From JACKFE01 sp050248735 (GTDB lineage: Bacteria; Nitrospirota; Nitrospiria; Nitrospirales; UBA8639): a stretch of 64,000 bases of DNA. Numbering within the stretch: the first letter of the stretch is position 1; each line of letters opens with the position of its first letter. The DNA is taken from positions 62,001-126,000 of the forward strand of contig JBFWRU010000001.1 in the NCBI GenBank assembly GCA_050248735.1, in the 5' to 3' direction. The translations under genes were made by a program, and so were the position numbers. Shown here one piece after another: positions 14,965 to 24,367 of this stretch. The notes beneath the pieces are model-generated. The model was not told where the DNA came from. It saw nothing but the letters and a program-made list of their open reading frames with translations, and did no database searches.

Positions 14965-17787
14965 TTAATTTTGAGTCAGCAGAGGCCTCAGATATTTTCC
15001 CGTGATGGATGCGGAGTTTTTTGCGATATCTTCCGGTGGGCCCTGAGCCACAATGTGGCCGCCGGATTCGCCCCCGCTTGGTCCCAGGTCGATCACCCAG
15101 TCCGCGCATTTGATAACATCCAGATGATGTTCCACCATCAGGACGGTATGCCCTTCATCCACGAGTTGGCCCAACACCGCCAGCAGTCGTTTCACATCCT
15201 CCAGATGGAGTCCGCGAGTCGGTTCATCCAGGACATAGAGTATGCCTTTGGGTTTATCCCCTTTTTTTGATTGTGACGGGGTATTGGCGAGTTCCCTGGC
15301 AATCTTCAGCCGCTGTGTTTCCCCGCCCGACAAACTGGTGGCGGGTTGCCCTAATTGCAAATATCCCAAGCCCAGGGTCTGCAAGACCTGTAGGCTTCGC
15401 CGGAGACCAGGGCAACTTTCGCCAAATGCGGTCAAGGCCTGATCCACCGTCAGGTCCAGAACCTCGTGAATGGCATACCCTTTGACTCGGATGTTGAGAA
15501 TTTTCGGTTGAAACCGTTTGCCTTCGCAGTCGGCGCAGGGCACATACAGGTCAGCGAGAAAATACATTTCAAGTTTTTCATAGCCGTTGCCCTGGCATCT
15601 GGGGCATCGGCCTTTTCCGGTGTTGAACGAAAAATGGGCGGGTGTGAGGCGGGCACGGCGAGCTTCGGGTGAACCGGCAAAGAGTGCGCGAATGTCCTGA
15701 TAGGCTTTGATGTAGGTGACGGGGTTGGACCGAGGTGATTTGCCGATAGGCTCTTGGTCGATGAGGCAGACGGACCGCAGTGCTTGAATACCCCTGAGAG
15801 TATCGAACGCACCGGGCAGACTGGAGTCTGTTTTGAGGGCGCGTGCCACGGCGCGATAAATGGTGTCTTCCACCAGCGTGCTTTTTCCCGAACCGGAAGG
15901 GCCGGTGACGCACACCAGTTTGCCCAATGGAATTTCCACGGACAGATTCTTGAGGTTGTGTTCCCTGACGCCGGTCATTGCGAGTATCTGGCCGGAGCCT
16001 GCCCGCCGTTTTTCCGTGACGGGGATTGAGCGGTCTCCCCTCAGATACTGGGCGGTTAAGGCCATGGGATGTTGGCGAAAGGTGTTATATGGTGCTGCGC
16101 AGACCACTTGGCCGCCTTGCTCTCCCGAGGCCGGTCCCATTTCGACGACAAAGTCGGCTTGTTGAATGATGTATGGGTCGTGTTCCACCACAATGACCGT
16201 ATTGCCCAGTTTGGCCAGGTCTCTCAGGATGGCGGCCATGGCTTCGGTATCTTTGGGATGTAGGCCGATGGTGGGTTCATCCAGGACATACTGTGTGCCG
16301 ACGAGCCTGGCGCCTAGTTGATTGGCTAAATGAATGCGTTGGGCTTCGCCGCCGGATAACGTCCGCATTTCCCGGTTGAGGGATAAATAGTTCAGCCCCA
16401 CCGAAATCAGGAATGACAATTTCTCTTCCAGCGTCTTCACCAGATCCTGGGTGAGGGCCTTCTCAAAAGGACTGTGGGGTAATTGGTGGAGCCATTCCTG
16501 AAGTCTGTTGAACGGCCACTGGCCGATTTCGTGAAAATTTCGTTCGTGGACGGTGACCCAGAGGGCTTCCGGACGGAGGCGGCTCCCCCTGCAGCTGGCG
16601 CAGGGCATCGGACTGCGATAGCGGCTGAGAAATACGCGGACGTGCATTTTGTATCGCTTGCCCTCCAGGTATTCAAAAAAGTCGTTGATGCCTTCGATTT
16701 TACCGGCGCCTTTCCAGATGAAGTCCCGTTCGGTTTGAGAGAGCAACTTGTAGGGTGTGGCAGGGTCAAACTTCTTGGTTTTAAAGGCTTTGAGCATCTG
16801 TTGCTGCCACCAGACGTTGGAAGGTTTCGTCCAGGGTTCGATGCATCCCTCCGCCAGTGATTTCCCGGGATCGGGAATGATGAGCGCTTCGTCATATCGG
16901 AGGACATTGCCGAACCCTTTGCATTCGGGACAGGCTCCAAGCGGGTGATTGAAGGAAAAGGTGATCGGCCTTGGAGGCAAAAAGGTTCGTCCGCAACCTG
17001 GGCATTGCAACGTAGAGTGATAGGCCAACCCGTGGGTTTCAGCCACTGTCACGCGGGCGTGTCCGTCGCTTTCTCGAAAGGCCGTTTCCAGAGCTTCTAC
17101 CAGGCGGCTGCGGGAGTCGGCGCTGAGTGTGATGCGGTCCACTATTACCAGAAATTCCGGTGGCATCGAATCCGGCAAGTTCTCGGAATTGAGGTTGATG
17201 AGATGGTCGTGAACCAGGATCCGGACGAAGCCCTGTTTCAAGAGGCTGGTTTTCAGGGCGTCCAGTGCCTCCGGGTGAGGCGTCGCTTTTGGAAACATGA
17301 CGAGGGCGCGGGAATCCGGGAACTGGTTGAGGAGTTCCTGGGCAATGGTGCCGGGATGGTGGGACACCGCGGTCTTCTGACAATCCGGGCAGGTTGGTTT
17401 GCCGATTTTGGCAAATAGCAGACGGAGATAGTCCGAGATTTCACTAGCCGTGCCCACGGTGGAACGGGAAGTCCGTATGGGATTTTTTTGTTCTAAGGCG
17501 ATAGAGGGACGAATGTTGGCCAGGCGATCGACATCGGGGCGTTTGACCCGATCCAGGAACATGCGGGTATAGGACGACAACGATTCCACATAGCGCCATT
17601 GCCCTTCGGCAAAGAGCGTGTCAAAGGCTAAAGATGATTTGCCCGAACCGGACACGCCGGTAATGACTGTCACCGCGTTGTGTGGAATACGAAGGGAAAT
17701 ATTTTTGAGGTTGTTTTGGCGCGCGCCTTCGATGATCAGGTCGGTATGCGGAGAACTCGAGATGGGATCTGGCTTCTTTGTGGACAT
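14965..17787 (-). CDS. uvrA: Excinuclease ABC subunit A
   Basis: The 940-residue damage-recognition ATPase of nucleotide excision repair works as a dimer with UvrB. Two ABC modules are seen. Walker A boxes are GVSGSGKSS (about 45) and GPSGSGKST (about 635); signatures are LSGGEAQR and LSGGETQR; each module has Walker B LDEPT. Zinc-binding pairs CPDC, CPGC/CPEC and CPRC/CADC are present. The length is normal and no damage is seen. Three truncated copies of its 3' part lie at 2954-3299, 10573-10707 and 11790-12098, all in this orientation. crcB lies immediately upstream. Confidence 0.95.
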   Translation of the reverse strand: MSTKKPDPISSSPHTDLIIEGARQNNLKNISLRIPHNAVTVITGVSGSGKSSLAFDTLFAEGQWRYVESLSSYTRMFLDRVKRPDVDRLANIRPSIALEQKNPIRTSRSTVGTASEISDYLRLLFAKIGKPTCPDCQKTAVSHHPGTIAQELLNQFPDSRALVMFPKATPHPEALDALKTSLLKQGFVRILVHDHLINLNSENLPDSMPPEFLVIVDRITLSADSRSRLVEALETAFRESDGHARVTVAETHGLAYHSTLQCPGCGRTFLPPRPITFSFNHPLGACPECKGFGNVLRYDEALIIPDPGKSLAEGCIEPWTKPSNVWWQQQMLKAFKTKKFDPATPYKLLSQTERDFIWKGAGKIEGINDFFEYLEGKRYKMHVRVFLSRYRSPMPCASCRGSRLRPEALWVTVHERNFHEIGQWPFNRLQEWLHQLPHSPFEKALTQDLVKTLEEKLSFLISVGLNYLSLNREMRTLSGGEAQRIHLANQLGARLVGTQYVLDEPTIGLHPKDTEAMAAILRDLAKLGNTVIVVEHDPYIIQQADFVVEMGPASGEQGGQVVCAAPYNTFRQHPMALTAQYLRGDRSIPVTEKRRAGSGQILAMTGVREHNLKNLSVEIPLGKLVCVTGPSGSGKSTLVEDTIYRAVARALKTDSSLPGAFDTLRGIQALRSVCLIDQEPIGKSPRSNPVTYIKAYQDIRALFAGSPEARRARLTPAHFSFNTGKGRCPRCQGNGYEKLEMYFLADLYVPCADCEGKRFQPKILNIRVKGYAIHEVLDLTVDQALTAFGESCPGLRRSLQVLQTLGLGYLQLGQPATSLSGGETQRLKIARELANTPSQSKKGDKPKGILYVLDEPTRGLHLEDVKRLLAVLGQLVDEGHTVLMVEHHLDVIKCADWVIDLGPSGGESGGHIVAQGPPEDIAKNSASITGKYLRPLLTQN

Positions 17788-17925
17788 ATTCTGGAAAGCA
17801 GACGATTCGGATCGTATATAAGGTGATCCATGGTTGTACCCTGTTCAGCCTCTTCCCGCCAAGTGGGATCACCGGGGCGAGCTGACCCAAATGGTATATT
17901 GTCGTTAGGAAAAAGGAAGCGGAGG

Positions 17926-18315
17926 TTACAGACGACCGAGCGTATCACCGATCCAGACCGCAATCAGGCCGATGAACACATGAAGAAGAATGTTCGCGGA
18001 AGCTTTGAGTAGGGCTCCGTCCTTCAGGAGTGCCAGGGATTCAAAGCCGAAGGTGGAGTAGGTGGTAAATCCGCCCAGAATCCCGATGAAGAGAAAAATT
18101 CTGGCATCCGGACCCAGCAGGGAACGGGTTTCCGTCAGTCCATGAAGCAGGCCGATCAGGAAACAGCCGATCACATTGACCGTGAGGGTTCCGACCGGGA
18201 ACCCTAAGGCCGGACTGAACCGGTTCATCATGCCGGCCATGACAAAACGGACGATGGAGCCCAGGAATCCGCCGAGTCCGACAAACAACAGTTGGGGTAA
18301 TCCGTAGGGAGTCAT
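17926..18315 (-). CDS. crcB: Fluoride channel CrcB/Fluc
   Basis: The 129-residue, four-segment membrane protein exports fluoride as a dimer. The family motifs are clear: GGFLGSIVRF near the N-terminus, TLTVNVIGCFLIG with the conserved Asn, and GGFTTYSTFGFE with the Phe residues lining the pore. I looked for a fluoride riboswitch in the 120 bases upstream and see none. It lies between ppgK and uvrA on the same strand. Confidence 0.93.
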   Translation of the reverse strand: MTPYGLPQLLFVGLGGFLGSIVRFVMAGMMNRFSPALGFPVGTLTVNVIGCFLIGLLHGLTETRSLLGPDARIFLFIGILGGFTTYSTFGFESLALLKDGALLKASANILLHVFIGLIAVWIGDTLGRL

Positions 18316-18437
18316 TGAGAAACCGGTTGCGGGAGTTACGGGATTGTGCAGATTATCGGTGGTGGATGCAATCCGGGTCGTGGATGAATGGTCCCTGGTT
18401 TTTCGAGCTAACCGCGAGTCTTCGGTTTTTTAGCCGA

Positions 18438-19226
18438 TCAGGATTTTTTGGTGCGGGCTTTGCTTTTCTTTGATGGGGTGCTTGTGAGACTCCGATGGCC
18501 GTCTGACCAGAGGGCAATGCCACCCAACAAACCCGCCACATTGGAGACCAGGGCGACATGCTCCGGCAGCGTGATCGAGACTTTTTTGGCGTTGCCTCCT
18601 CCGATAAACAAGCGATCATAATTGATCACCTCATCCAATATTGAAATGGCCTTGGCTAAACGCTTATTCCAGTTCTTCTTTCCCACTTTTTTTAGCGCGC
18701 GGGCCCCGAGCGCTTGTTCATAGGTTTGCCCATGTTTAAAAGGATGATGGGCGATTTCTATGTTCGGCACCAAATGGCCGTTCACAAACAGGGCGGTTCC
18801 AAACCCTGTTCCTAATGTAATCACCATCTCGACTCCGCGGCCCTCGATGGCTCCGTACCCCTGTACGTCGGCGTCGTTGGCGGCTACCACGGGTTTTCGG
18901 AATTTCCGTTCCAATTCTTTGACCAGGTTGATGTGGGGCCAGGATGGGTCAAGGTTTGGCGCTGTTTTTATTCGCCCGGCCTTAATGACTCCAGGGAATC
19001 CTACGGACACTCGATCAAAGTCCGGTAAGGCTTCGGAAAGTTTGACAATGGCCTCGATCACCGCCTTAGGGGTTGAGGGTTGCGGAGTGACGATTCGTAA
19101 TTTTTCTGTCGTGGGATTTCCTTTGGGGTCCAACAGTAACGCTTTGATGCCGCTTCCGCCAATATCGACGGTGAATGTCACCGGGTGACTTGTCGACGTT
19201 GAGTGGGGATTCTGTGATTGAACCAT
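18438..19226 (-). CDS. ppgK: Polyphosphate glucokinase (ROK family)
   Basis: The 262-residue sugar kinase has the ASKHA phosphate motif DIGGSGIKALLLD near residue 22 and a second motif LGTGFGTALF. GQTYEQALG and NKRLAKAISIL match polyphosphate/ATP-dependent glucokinases. The reaction is glucose plus polyphosphate (or ATP) to glucose 6-phosphate in the cytoplasm. The C-terminus has a Lys-rich tail (KKSKARTKKS). A Ppx/GppA-type phosphatase lies at the far end of the window but is not linked. Confidence 0.85.
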   Translation of the reverse strand: MVQSQNPHSTSTSHPVTFTVDIGGSGIKALLLDPKGNPTTEKLRIVTPQPSTPKAVIEAIVKLSEALPDFDRVSVGFPGVIKAGRIKTAPNLDPSWPHINLVKELERKFRKPVVAANDADVQGYGAIEGRGVEMVITLGTGFGTALFVNGHLVPNIEIAHHPFKHGQTYEQALGARALKKVGKKNWNKRLAKAISILDEVINYDRLFIGGGNAKKVSITLPEHVALVSNVAGLLGGIALWSDGHRSLTSTPSKKSKARTKKS

Positions 19227-19299
19227 GTCTAGCCCTCCTAGTTGAAGGACGGATCGGGGGGAAATGCGAGCCGACCTATGTCTCCATGATAATCCGTTC

Positions 19300-19920
19300 T
19301 CATTGCGTCCAGGGCGGTTGGGAAACTCCTTGCCGCCCGTTATACATCACGCCGTTTCCTCTGGCATAATCCTGCAGGACCTGCCGCGCTTCTCCTCGTT
19401 GGATATCCTGAATAATGGTGATACCTCGTTGCCGGAGGGTCGTAGTCCATTGCGCGGGTTTCGGCCCTTCGTCAAATCCAATGTCCGAGGCGTCGCTTTC
19501 CCGTGCTCCGCAGACCACCTGTCGAACACCTGACCACACGATGGCACCCAAACACATGGCGCAGGGCTCGCAACTGGTCACCAGTTCATAGCCGGGCGAC
19601 TCCGTGACTCCTAAATCATGGGACCCGACGATTTGTTCCGCCAGCATCAAGGCCATGATTTCGGCGTGGGCCACCGAACATCGGGACGGCACCACCAGGT
19701 TTACGCCGGGGACCACTAATGCATGAGTATCCAGGCGAAAGACGGCAGCCGCAAACGGTCCGCCCGAGCCGTGTTGAATATTCATCCGGGCCAGAGAGAC
19801 GACGAACGCCATCCGTTGTTCGGGCGTTCGGGTCTGTTCCGAAGCTTTGGAGAGATAATCGGCTACCCAGGTCGGTAACTCAAGGTGGATGGCCGGAAAG
19901 TGGGATGTAGGGGATTTCAT
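19300..19920 (-). CDS. Nucleoside/base deaminase (CMP/dCMP-type zinc fold)
   Basis: ATG 19920 is preferred over an in-frame TTG at 19926. The zinc-deaminase signature is complete: HAE (in SVAHAEIMAL, zinc His and proton-shuttle Glu) and PCAMC (in SCEPCAMCLGAIVWSG, two zinc Cys). The layout and size (206 residues) resemble guanine deaminase and related nucleoside deaminases more than TadA, but the substrate is not certain. An N-terminal extension of about 40 residues precedes the fold. Confidence 0.85.
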   Translation of the reverse strand: MKSPTSHFPAIHLELPTWVADYLSKASEQTRTPEQRMAFVVSLARMNIQHGSGGPFAAAVFRLDTHALVVPGVNLVVPSRCSVAHAEIMALMLAEQIVGSHDLGVTESPGYELVTSCEPCAMCLGAIVWSGVRQVVCGARESDASDIGFDEGPKPAQWTTTLRQRGITIIQDIQRGEARQVLQDYARGNGVMYNGRQGVSQPPWTQ

Positions 19921-19958
19921 GAACAAATGGGTGAAGAGATCAGGCTACAGGCCGGATA

Positions 19959-20001
19959 CAACACGAGGGGTTGGCTTTGAATAGCGCAACCCCTCGTGTT
20001 G
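19959..20001. other. Perfect 15-bp inverted repeat
   Basis: CAACACGAGGGGTTG (19959-19973) and its reverse complement (19987-20001) surround a 13-base loop. There is no T-run on either strand, so it is not a classical terminator. It lies about 40 bases upstream of the deaminase start on the minus strand and could be the end of the transcript from the micro-ORF, a regulatory RNA or an operator-like site. Confidence 0.6.
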
Positions 20002-20223
20002 GGTGGCATAAACCACCCTCGATTGGCCTCACATGTTGATTGCCCATCTGCAGACGGCTTGGCTGGTCGCTCGTTAAAATACGGCTGAGTCGTTCTGCGG
20101 GAAAGACTGTATGTCTACCCCCTTTCACTCCCGCGAAAGATGACTGGTTATTCCAGTAAGGATTGCCTCCCGGCAAACTTTCGGTTGAGTGAGGAATGGT
20201 CTCAGTGAGAACGAGTAGGCCCG

Positions 20224-20289
20224 TCAAAACCATGAGGCGGGATTCGCCTCAGATGGGCCCTTGATGCCCGGTGGAGTGCTGTCTTCCAT
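20224..20289 (-). CDS. Candidate 21-residue micro-protein
   Basis: The ATG (20289) has a textbook binding site, AAGGAGG, five bases upstream, better than most genes in the window. The ORF encodes 21 residues: it begins MEDSTPPGIKG and ends PSEANPASWF, rich in Pro/Ser/Gly with an aromatic end. No membrane segment is present. A short hairpin (GAGGCG/CGCCTC) lies in its second half. I do not recognise it. It could be a peptide precursor, a leader peptide or a small free protein; no modifying enzyme is adjacent. Confidence 0.4.
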   Translation of the reverse strand: MEDSTPPGIKGPSEANPASWF

Positions 20290-20567
20290 GAAGACCTCCT
20301 TCCTTGGCATGAGGGGAAAGGGAATGGCGCTGTCATTCTCTTTCCCGGGGATTTGGATATCATCGCCAGCGCTTTTCTCATGCTACGCCGATGAATAATA
20401 TCTGTCAATAGGTTCAGGGTAGGCCAATGAAACGATGGGACAGGAGAGGGGTAAGAATTCCCAAACAGGACAGATGCCTTGGCAGAAATAGCCGGTTCGT
20501 GCCTATCCAATTGAAAAAGTGCAAGTGGAAATCGGATTTGGGAATTGTTGTGTGGGATGAGTCGCCT

Positions 20568-21494
20568 TTAGGGTCTCGCAAATGACGCCCGTTCCAATGT
20601 ATAGCCTTTCTCATTCAATAAGGTGATCAAGCCATCCTCGCCCGCCAAGTGCGCAGCTCCCACGACGACCAGGACATTTTTCTCTTCTTTGAGGAATGCC
20701 TCGATTTGCGGAATCCAATTTCGATTTCGATCAACCAAAATCGCTTTGTAAAATTTGGGATACTTTTTATGTGTTTCAACTATTTCCTCCAGGCCGTCCA
20801 GATTGCCCTGGTGCCAATCTTTCACCAATTTCAAAAAAGCTTTCTGATGGTCTTTGCTATTTTTAATTGCAAGAAGATCCAAAAGCAGGTGGTCTTGTTC
20901 TTTCAGCGAAAGCTTGTCAAACACGTTGAGCTGATCCTGAATAGACTCCAACCCTCCGGTCTCTTTCTCCGCATCCATGGCCATGCGGAAGAAGTGGTTT
21001 TCGATTCCCAAATCGGCACGAAATTCCATGGAAGAATCAAAGGGGACTCCCAACATGAGATACATGACCCAGGGCTTGTAATGATGAATCTTGTCCCACG
21101 GCACTCCCATGCTTTCACACTTTTTCTTGAGCAAACCATAGGTTTTGGGAGAGAGCACGGATTGTAATGTTTGCCCCTTGGGCAGCTTCAGGAGGGTTTC
21201 AAACTTTTTGGGAATCGAGGTGGCAAACAAAATTTCGGGATCGATTTCAAAAATGATTTTTTGGGAATCGTAGTAGGCATAGGAAAATGCCCGGGTGAGA
21301 GGATAATATTCTTCCGCCAGGACATGAATGGATCCCAGCAAATACACCGTATTTTTTTTACCTTGGATTTTATAGATGAGGCTGTTGTTATAGCCGTTCC
21401 CGACGATTTGGGCCGGAGCCGAAACGGGAAGAAGGATGAATAGCCCAACGATGATAAGCCGGACAATAATCTTCGTGACCAAAAAGTATGTCAT
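20568..21494 (-). CDS. TraB/GumN family protein
   Basis: The 308-residue protein has an N-terminal signal segment (IIVRLIIVGLFILLPVSAPAQ). It has the TraB/GumN hallmarks: YLLGSIHVLAEEYYPL (GxxH) near residue 52, FEIDPE, and a C-terminal VVGAAHLAGEDGLITLL (second GxxH). The fold is related to erythromycin-esterase/Tiki-type metalloproteases, so it may be an exported metal-dependent hydrolase. The substrate is unknown. It appears to be transcribed alone. Confidence 0.85.
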   Translation of the reverse strand: MTYFLVTKIIVRLIIVGLFILLPVSAPAQIVGNGYNNSLIYKIQGKKNTVYLLGSIHVLAEEYYPLTRAFSYAYYDSQKIIFEIDPEILFATSIPKKFETLLKLPKGQTLQSVLSPKTYGLLKKKCESMGVPWDKIHHYKPWVMYLMLGVPFDSSMEFRADLGIENHFFRMAMDAEKETGGLESIQDQLNVFDKLSLKEQDHLLLDLLAIKNSKDHQKAFLKLVKDWHQGNLDGLEEIVETHKKYPKFYKAILVDRNRNWIPQIEAFLKEEKNVLVVVGAAHLAGEDGLITLLNEKGYTLERASFARP

Positions 21495-21719
21495 GTATGA
21501 ATTCCCCCGTTTCTCAAGAAGTCAGACTGAGTTCCGTGACTAGTTTTCGGAGGAAATCCTAAAAACCTGACCCTATGAGAGATTTTTGGCAACCGGCATT
21601 AGCGAATATTTCCGGAGTTTCGGCTGGGATCGGTTCAACTGAGCAATATTGTGGCCCTGGGAACACAGGCAGGAGCATTTTAAAAGAGGCCAAATGCAGA
21701 GGGAGGAATGGAAAAGTTC

Positions 21720-22157
21720 TTAAGATGGCTCTGGTGGGGTTTGGAAGGATGCCGAAGGAGATTCCTGTTGAATGACTTGAAAATCTTTTTGGGTAATGAA
21801 ATGACCATCGGCATATAAGCGGAATTCGTAGCAACCCGGACCTGGAAATACGAGGTAAGGAATATTTACCCCGAAGTCGTGAGTGGCCAACCGGTTTTGA
21901 ATGTCGATGGGAGGCAGGGCTCCTTTTCCGACCATCTGATTTTTGTCGAGGTAAATCAATTGCATCTCAAAGGTGTATTTCCCCTCTGCGTCCGTCAACG
22001 AAAAATATACGCCCACTTGCGGGTGATGACAGGGAAATGATTTGGCCCAGAGATGGGTAAAGGCGCCGATGATGCTCTTTTTGCCCGTTAAGCTATCGAT
22101 GATAATCGTATCGCATACCAGAAAGGCATGGATGATCGGTTTAATGAATCCGGCCAT
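21720..22157 (-). CDS. DUF6941-like protein
   Basis: The 145-residue soluble protein has a predicted all-beta look (FLVCDTIIIDSLTGKKSIIG, then PGCYEFRLYADGHFI). The start and end fit the DUF6941 family, whose function is unknown. No signal peptide or catalytic motif is seen. It lies 46 bases after the small membrane protein gene and is probably the last gene of that operon. Confidence 0.6.
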   Translation of the reverse strand: MAGFIKPIIHAFLVCDTIIIDSLTGKKSIIGAFTHLWAKSFPCHHPQVGVYFSLTDAEGKYTFEMQLIYLDKNQMVGKGALPPIDIQNRLATHDFGVNIPYLVFPGPGCYEFRLYADGHFITQKDFQVIQQESPSASFQTPPEPS

Positions 22158-22203
22158 TTTATGGAATTCCCGTATCCGGTTGATGAATCACAACACCCGT
22201 GTC

Positions 22204-22542
22204 TTATTCCAAAAAGAGCCGGGTGCAGCCAACTCCAAGAAAATATGAGCCCATGGCTAACCCATAGGCCGTCCAAAATCCGAATCTGGGGACACACACG
22301 ATCATCATGCCCACATATAAAAACCACGGGGGGGAAAGCCAAACCAAGTTTTTGGCGAAGGACACGGTGGGTGTTTCGCCCGCGTTGAGGTAGATCAAAA
22401 TAAACGTCAATCCACTAATGACAGGGAGTGTGCTGGCCAAAGCCGCTAAAAATCCTTTGCCGTGACTGCCGAGATAGGTGGAGACACTGACCAATAATCC
22501 TCCCAGGAAAAAATACATTACATATTTCAAGCTTTCGTTCAT
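22204..22542 (-). CDS. Small four-segment membrane protein
   Basis: The 112-residue hydrophobic protein has four membrane segments and resembles GlpM/DUF3147-type proteins (YFFLGGLLVSVSTYLGSHG, GKGFLAALASTLP). No catalytic residues are evident. The ATG overlaps the stop of the MBL-fold gene by four bases, so it is translationally coupled to it. The function is unknown. Confidence 0.65.
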   Translation of the reverse strand: MNESLKYVMYFFLGGLLVSVSTYLGSHGKGFLAALASTLPVISGLTFILIYLNAGETPTVSFAKNLVWLSPPWFLYVGMMIVCVPRFGFWTAYGLAMGSYFLGVGCTRLFLE

Positions 22543-23576
22543 ACTGCCGTCCCATGCCTTTCTTGATTCGTACTGGTAAATGCCTCATGGGCTTCCTGTC
22601 GGATGAGATCTCCCTGGCCGGTATACCGCGGTGAAAAATGGAAAACCACCAATTGCTGCACATTGGCCTGAGCCCCGAGGACTCCGGCTTGATTGGCGGT
22701 GAGGTGGTACCGGCTTTTGGCCTTTTCACGATCCTGCTCTAAAAACGGAGCCTCGCAAAACAGGGTGTCGGCATCCCGGCACAGGTCGATAATCTTTCTC
22801 TCGTTTTCCGTATCATACCGGCAATCCACCACATAGGCGATTTTTTGCCCCCGGCTGATGGTCACAAACCGTTCCTTGAGTTCTCCCAACGTAAACGTTC
22901 TGGTTTCCTGACGATGCTCCATATACAACGAGGCATGCAGCACATGGGAATCGGGTCGCCCTTCCCAAATACATTGTTTGACGTCCTTGAGCCAGGAGCC
23001 AACCGGCAGGCCTGCCTGATGTAATCGGACTTTGTTGATGTTGATATGAAAGGGTTCCTCCAGAGCAAACGCCAATGAAGGAATGCGATGGTTGAGTGCC
23101 CCGGCCCGGATCGACAAGGCCGGTTCCTGAAGCACGGGGAATACTCCGGAATGATCGGCGGGAATCTCAGGAAGATGATGGCATAAGAAGCCGTCCTTGG
23201 CATGGAATTCGGCCAAGGCGATCCGGTCTGGATGAAACTCACGTACTTCCAAGCTCAAAGGGTAGCCATCTACCAGGTTCCAGGTATACCCCCGGAGCTT
23301 CCCTTCGATATTAGCGATCAGACCAGGCGGACCGAAAAACCGAAGCCGCTTTCCTCGTCCCAGTGCCACCCGGATCAAACGGTCAAATCCGATGAAATGA
23401 TCCATATGAGTATGGGAGAGAAAAATATCCTGGACACGAAGAAGTGACGTTGGGCTAAGGGAAGCGGTGTCCCCCAAATCAAACAACAGGGCCCTCCGGC
23501 TCCAACGGACTTCAATGTAGAGGCCGGGATCGCCAAAAGGGTCGTTCACGAGATGAGGAGAGAATGACGGTGTCAT
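22539..23576 (-). CDS. Ribonuclease Z-like MBL-fold hydrolase
   Basis: ATG 23576 overlaps the TGA of the CPBP gene (ATGA); a longer frame upstream is only the shadow of that gene. The 345-residue protein has the zinc motif LSHTHMDHFIGFDRL (HxHxDH), then VVDCRYD and FCEAPFL, and a later His in FHFSPRYTG, as in tRNase Z/ElaC relatives. The long insertion and divergent middle make true tRNA 3' processing uncertain. It lies in an operon with a CPBP protease and a small membrane protein. Confidence 0.78.
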   Translation of the reverse strand: MTPSFSPHLVNDPFGDPGLYIEVRWSRRALLFDLGDTASLSPTSLLRVQDIFLSHTHMDHFIGFDRLIRVALGRGKRLRFFGPPGLIANIEGKLRGYTWNLVDGYPLSLEVREFHPDRIALAEFHAKDGFLCHHLPEIPADHSGVFPVLQEPALSIRAGALNHRIPSLAFALEEPFHININKVRLHQAGLPVGSWLKDVKQCIWEGRPDSHVLHASLYMEHRQETRTFTLGELKERFVTISRGQKIAYVVDCRYDTENERKIIDLCRDADTLFCEAPFLEQDREKAKSRYHLTANQAGVLGAQANVQQLVVFHFSPRYTGQGDLIRQEAHEAFTSTNQERHGTAV

Positions 23577-24316
23577 GTCAAAACCGAACGAATCGTCAGG
23601 TATTCTATAGTGACTTCCATGCCATGGGCCACGATGGGAATGTAGAGGTTGCGAGTCCTCATCCATAGCCAACCCCAGATCAACCCATCCCACACCGCGA
23701 TCCAATGGAGATGTTGAAATGTGGAAACCAGGAAGGGGTCAAACGCAAAGACCAGGCTGGATATCAATAAGGCCAGGATCGGAGTCAAATAGGGCATTCC
23801 TTCCAAATGTGGGGAGGCAGAAGCTAACAAGGAGGTCAACCGGCCCAGTAAAAAACCACGAAAATTCAGCTCGACTCCACAGGCGATAGCCAAAATGAAC
23901 CAGGGGACCATTATGACCGGAGGAATCTGTGCATGGGGAGTTTCACGGAGAAACCCGATTTCGATGCCCAAGGCCGGCCCGGCGAAGAGTATCAACACGG
24001 TATTGAAGCCTCCCAGGAGCAGTCCCACCCAGAGGCCTGTTCTAATTCCAGGTATGAGTTTATTGGATTGCAGGCCGAGTTTAGCTATCACATTGGTGTT
24101 TAATCCTACCCAAAAAATGAGGCAGGTGTAGCCGAGAAGTTGTGGGACAAACTGCCAGAATACCTGAGATTGGTAGGAGGCGGGCAGGACATAAAAAGCC
24201 GCGGTCGCCAGTATGGGAAGCATGGCTAAGGCTGCGGCCGGCTCTCGTGTATGGTTTCTCAAGAGGAGAGCCTGCTGCACTGCAACCCAAGAAAGCTGTT
24301 CTTTCTGAATCTTCAC
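23573..24316 (-). CDS. CPBP-family intramembrane protease-like protein
   Basis: GTG start with GGAG eight bases upstream. The 247-residue protein has seven or eight membrane segments. The CPBP/Abi fold is recognised from VELNFRGFLLGRL, the place of the EExxxR motif, and from the C-terminal YIPIVAHGMEV. The first motif has one Glu replaced (VELNFR instead of EExxFR) and the middle FxxxH is not clear (FAFDPF), so it may be catalytically inactive. CPBP proteins process prenylated or membrane-bound substrates. Confidence 0.7.
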   Translation of the reverse strand: MKIQKEQLSWVAVQQALLLRNHTREPAAALAMLPILATAAFYVLPASYQSQVFWQFVPQLLGYTCLIFWVGLNTNVIAKLGLQSNKLIPGIRTGLWVGLLLGGFNTVLILFAGPALGIEIGFLRETPHAQIPPVIMVPWFILAIACGVELNFRGFLLGRLTSLLASASPHLEGMPYLTPILALLISSLVFAFDPFLVSTFQHLHWIAVWDGLIWGWLWMRTRNLYIPIVAHGMEVTIEYLTIRSVLT

Positions 24317-24367
24317 GGCCTCATTCTCCGGCGGATTGTAGCCCGGGTCTCTTTTGGCCTCCTTCGA

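Larger units (their letters stand above)
19927..20567. other. 640-base gap with hairpins and one tiny ORF
   Basis: No normal-size gene is convincing here; open frames of 90-100 codons on the minus strand lack start signals and protein-like composition. It contains a 15-bp perfect inverted repeat (19959-20001), a smaller one inside the tiny ORF near 20231-20254, and the micro-ORF at 20224-20289. The gap may hold a structured RNA. Confidence 0.5.

Noticed and set aside
18316..18437. Possible fluoride riboswitch before crcB
   Set aside because: The consensus sequence and pseudoknot pairs of the crcB riboswitch cannot be found.
20202..20510. 102-codon minus-strand frame in the gap before the TraB gene
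   Set aside because: The composition is not protein-like and no binding site is present; the better-supported start in this stretch is that of the 21-codon ORF in another frame.
21495..21719. Short frames between the TraB/GumN and DUF6941 genes on both strands
   Set aside because: No binding site or family; the gap most likely holds only the TraB promoter.
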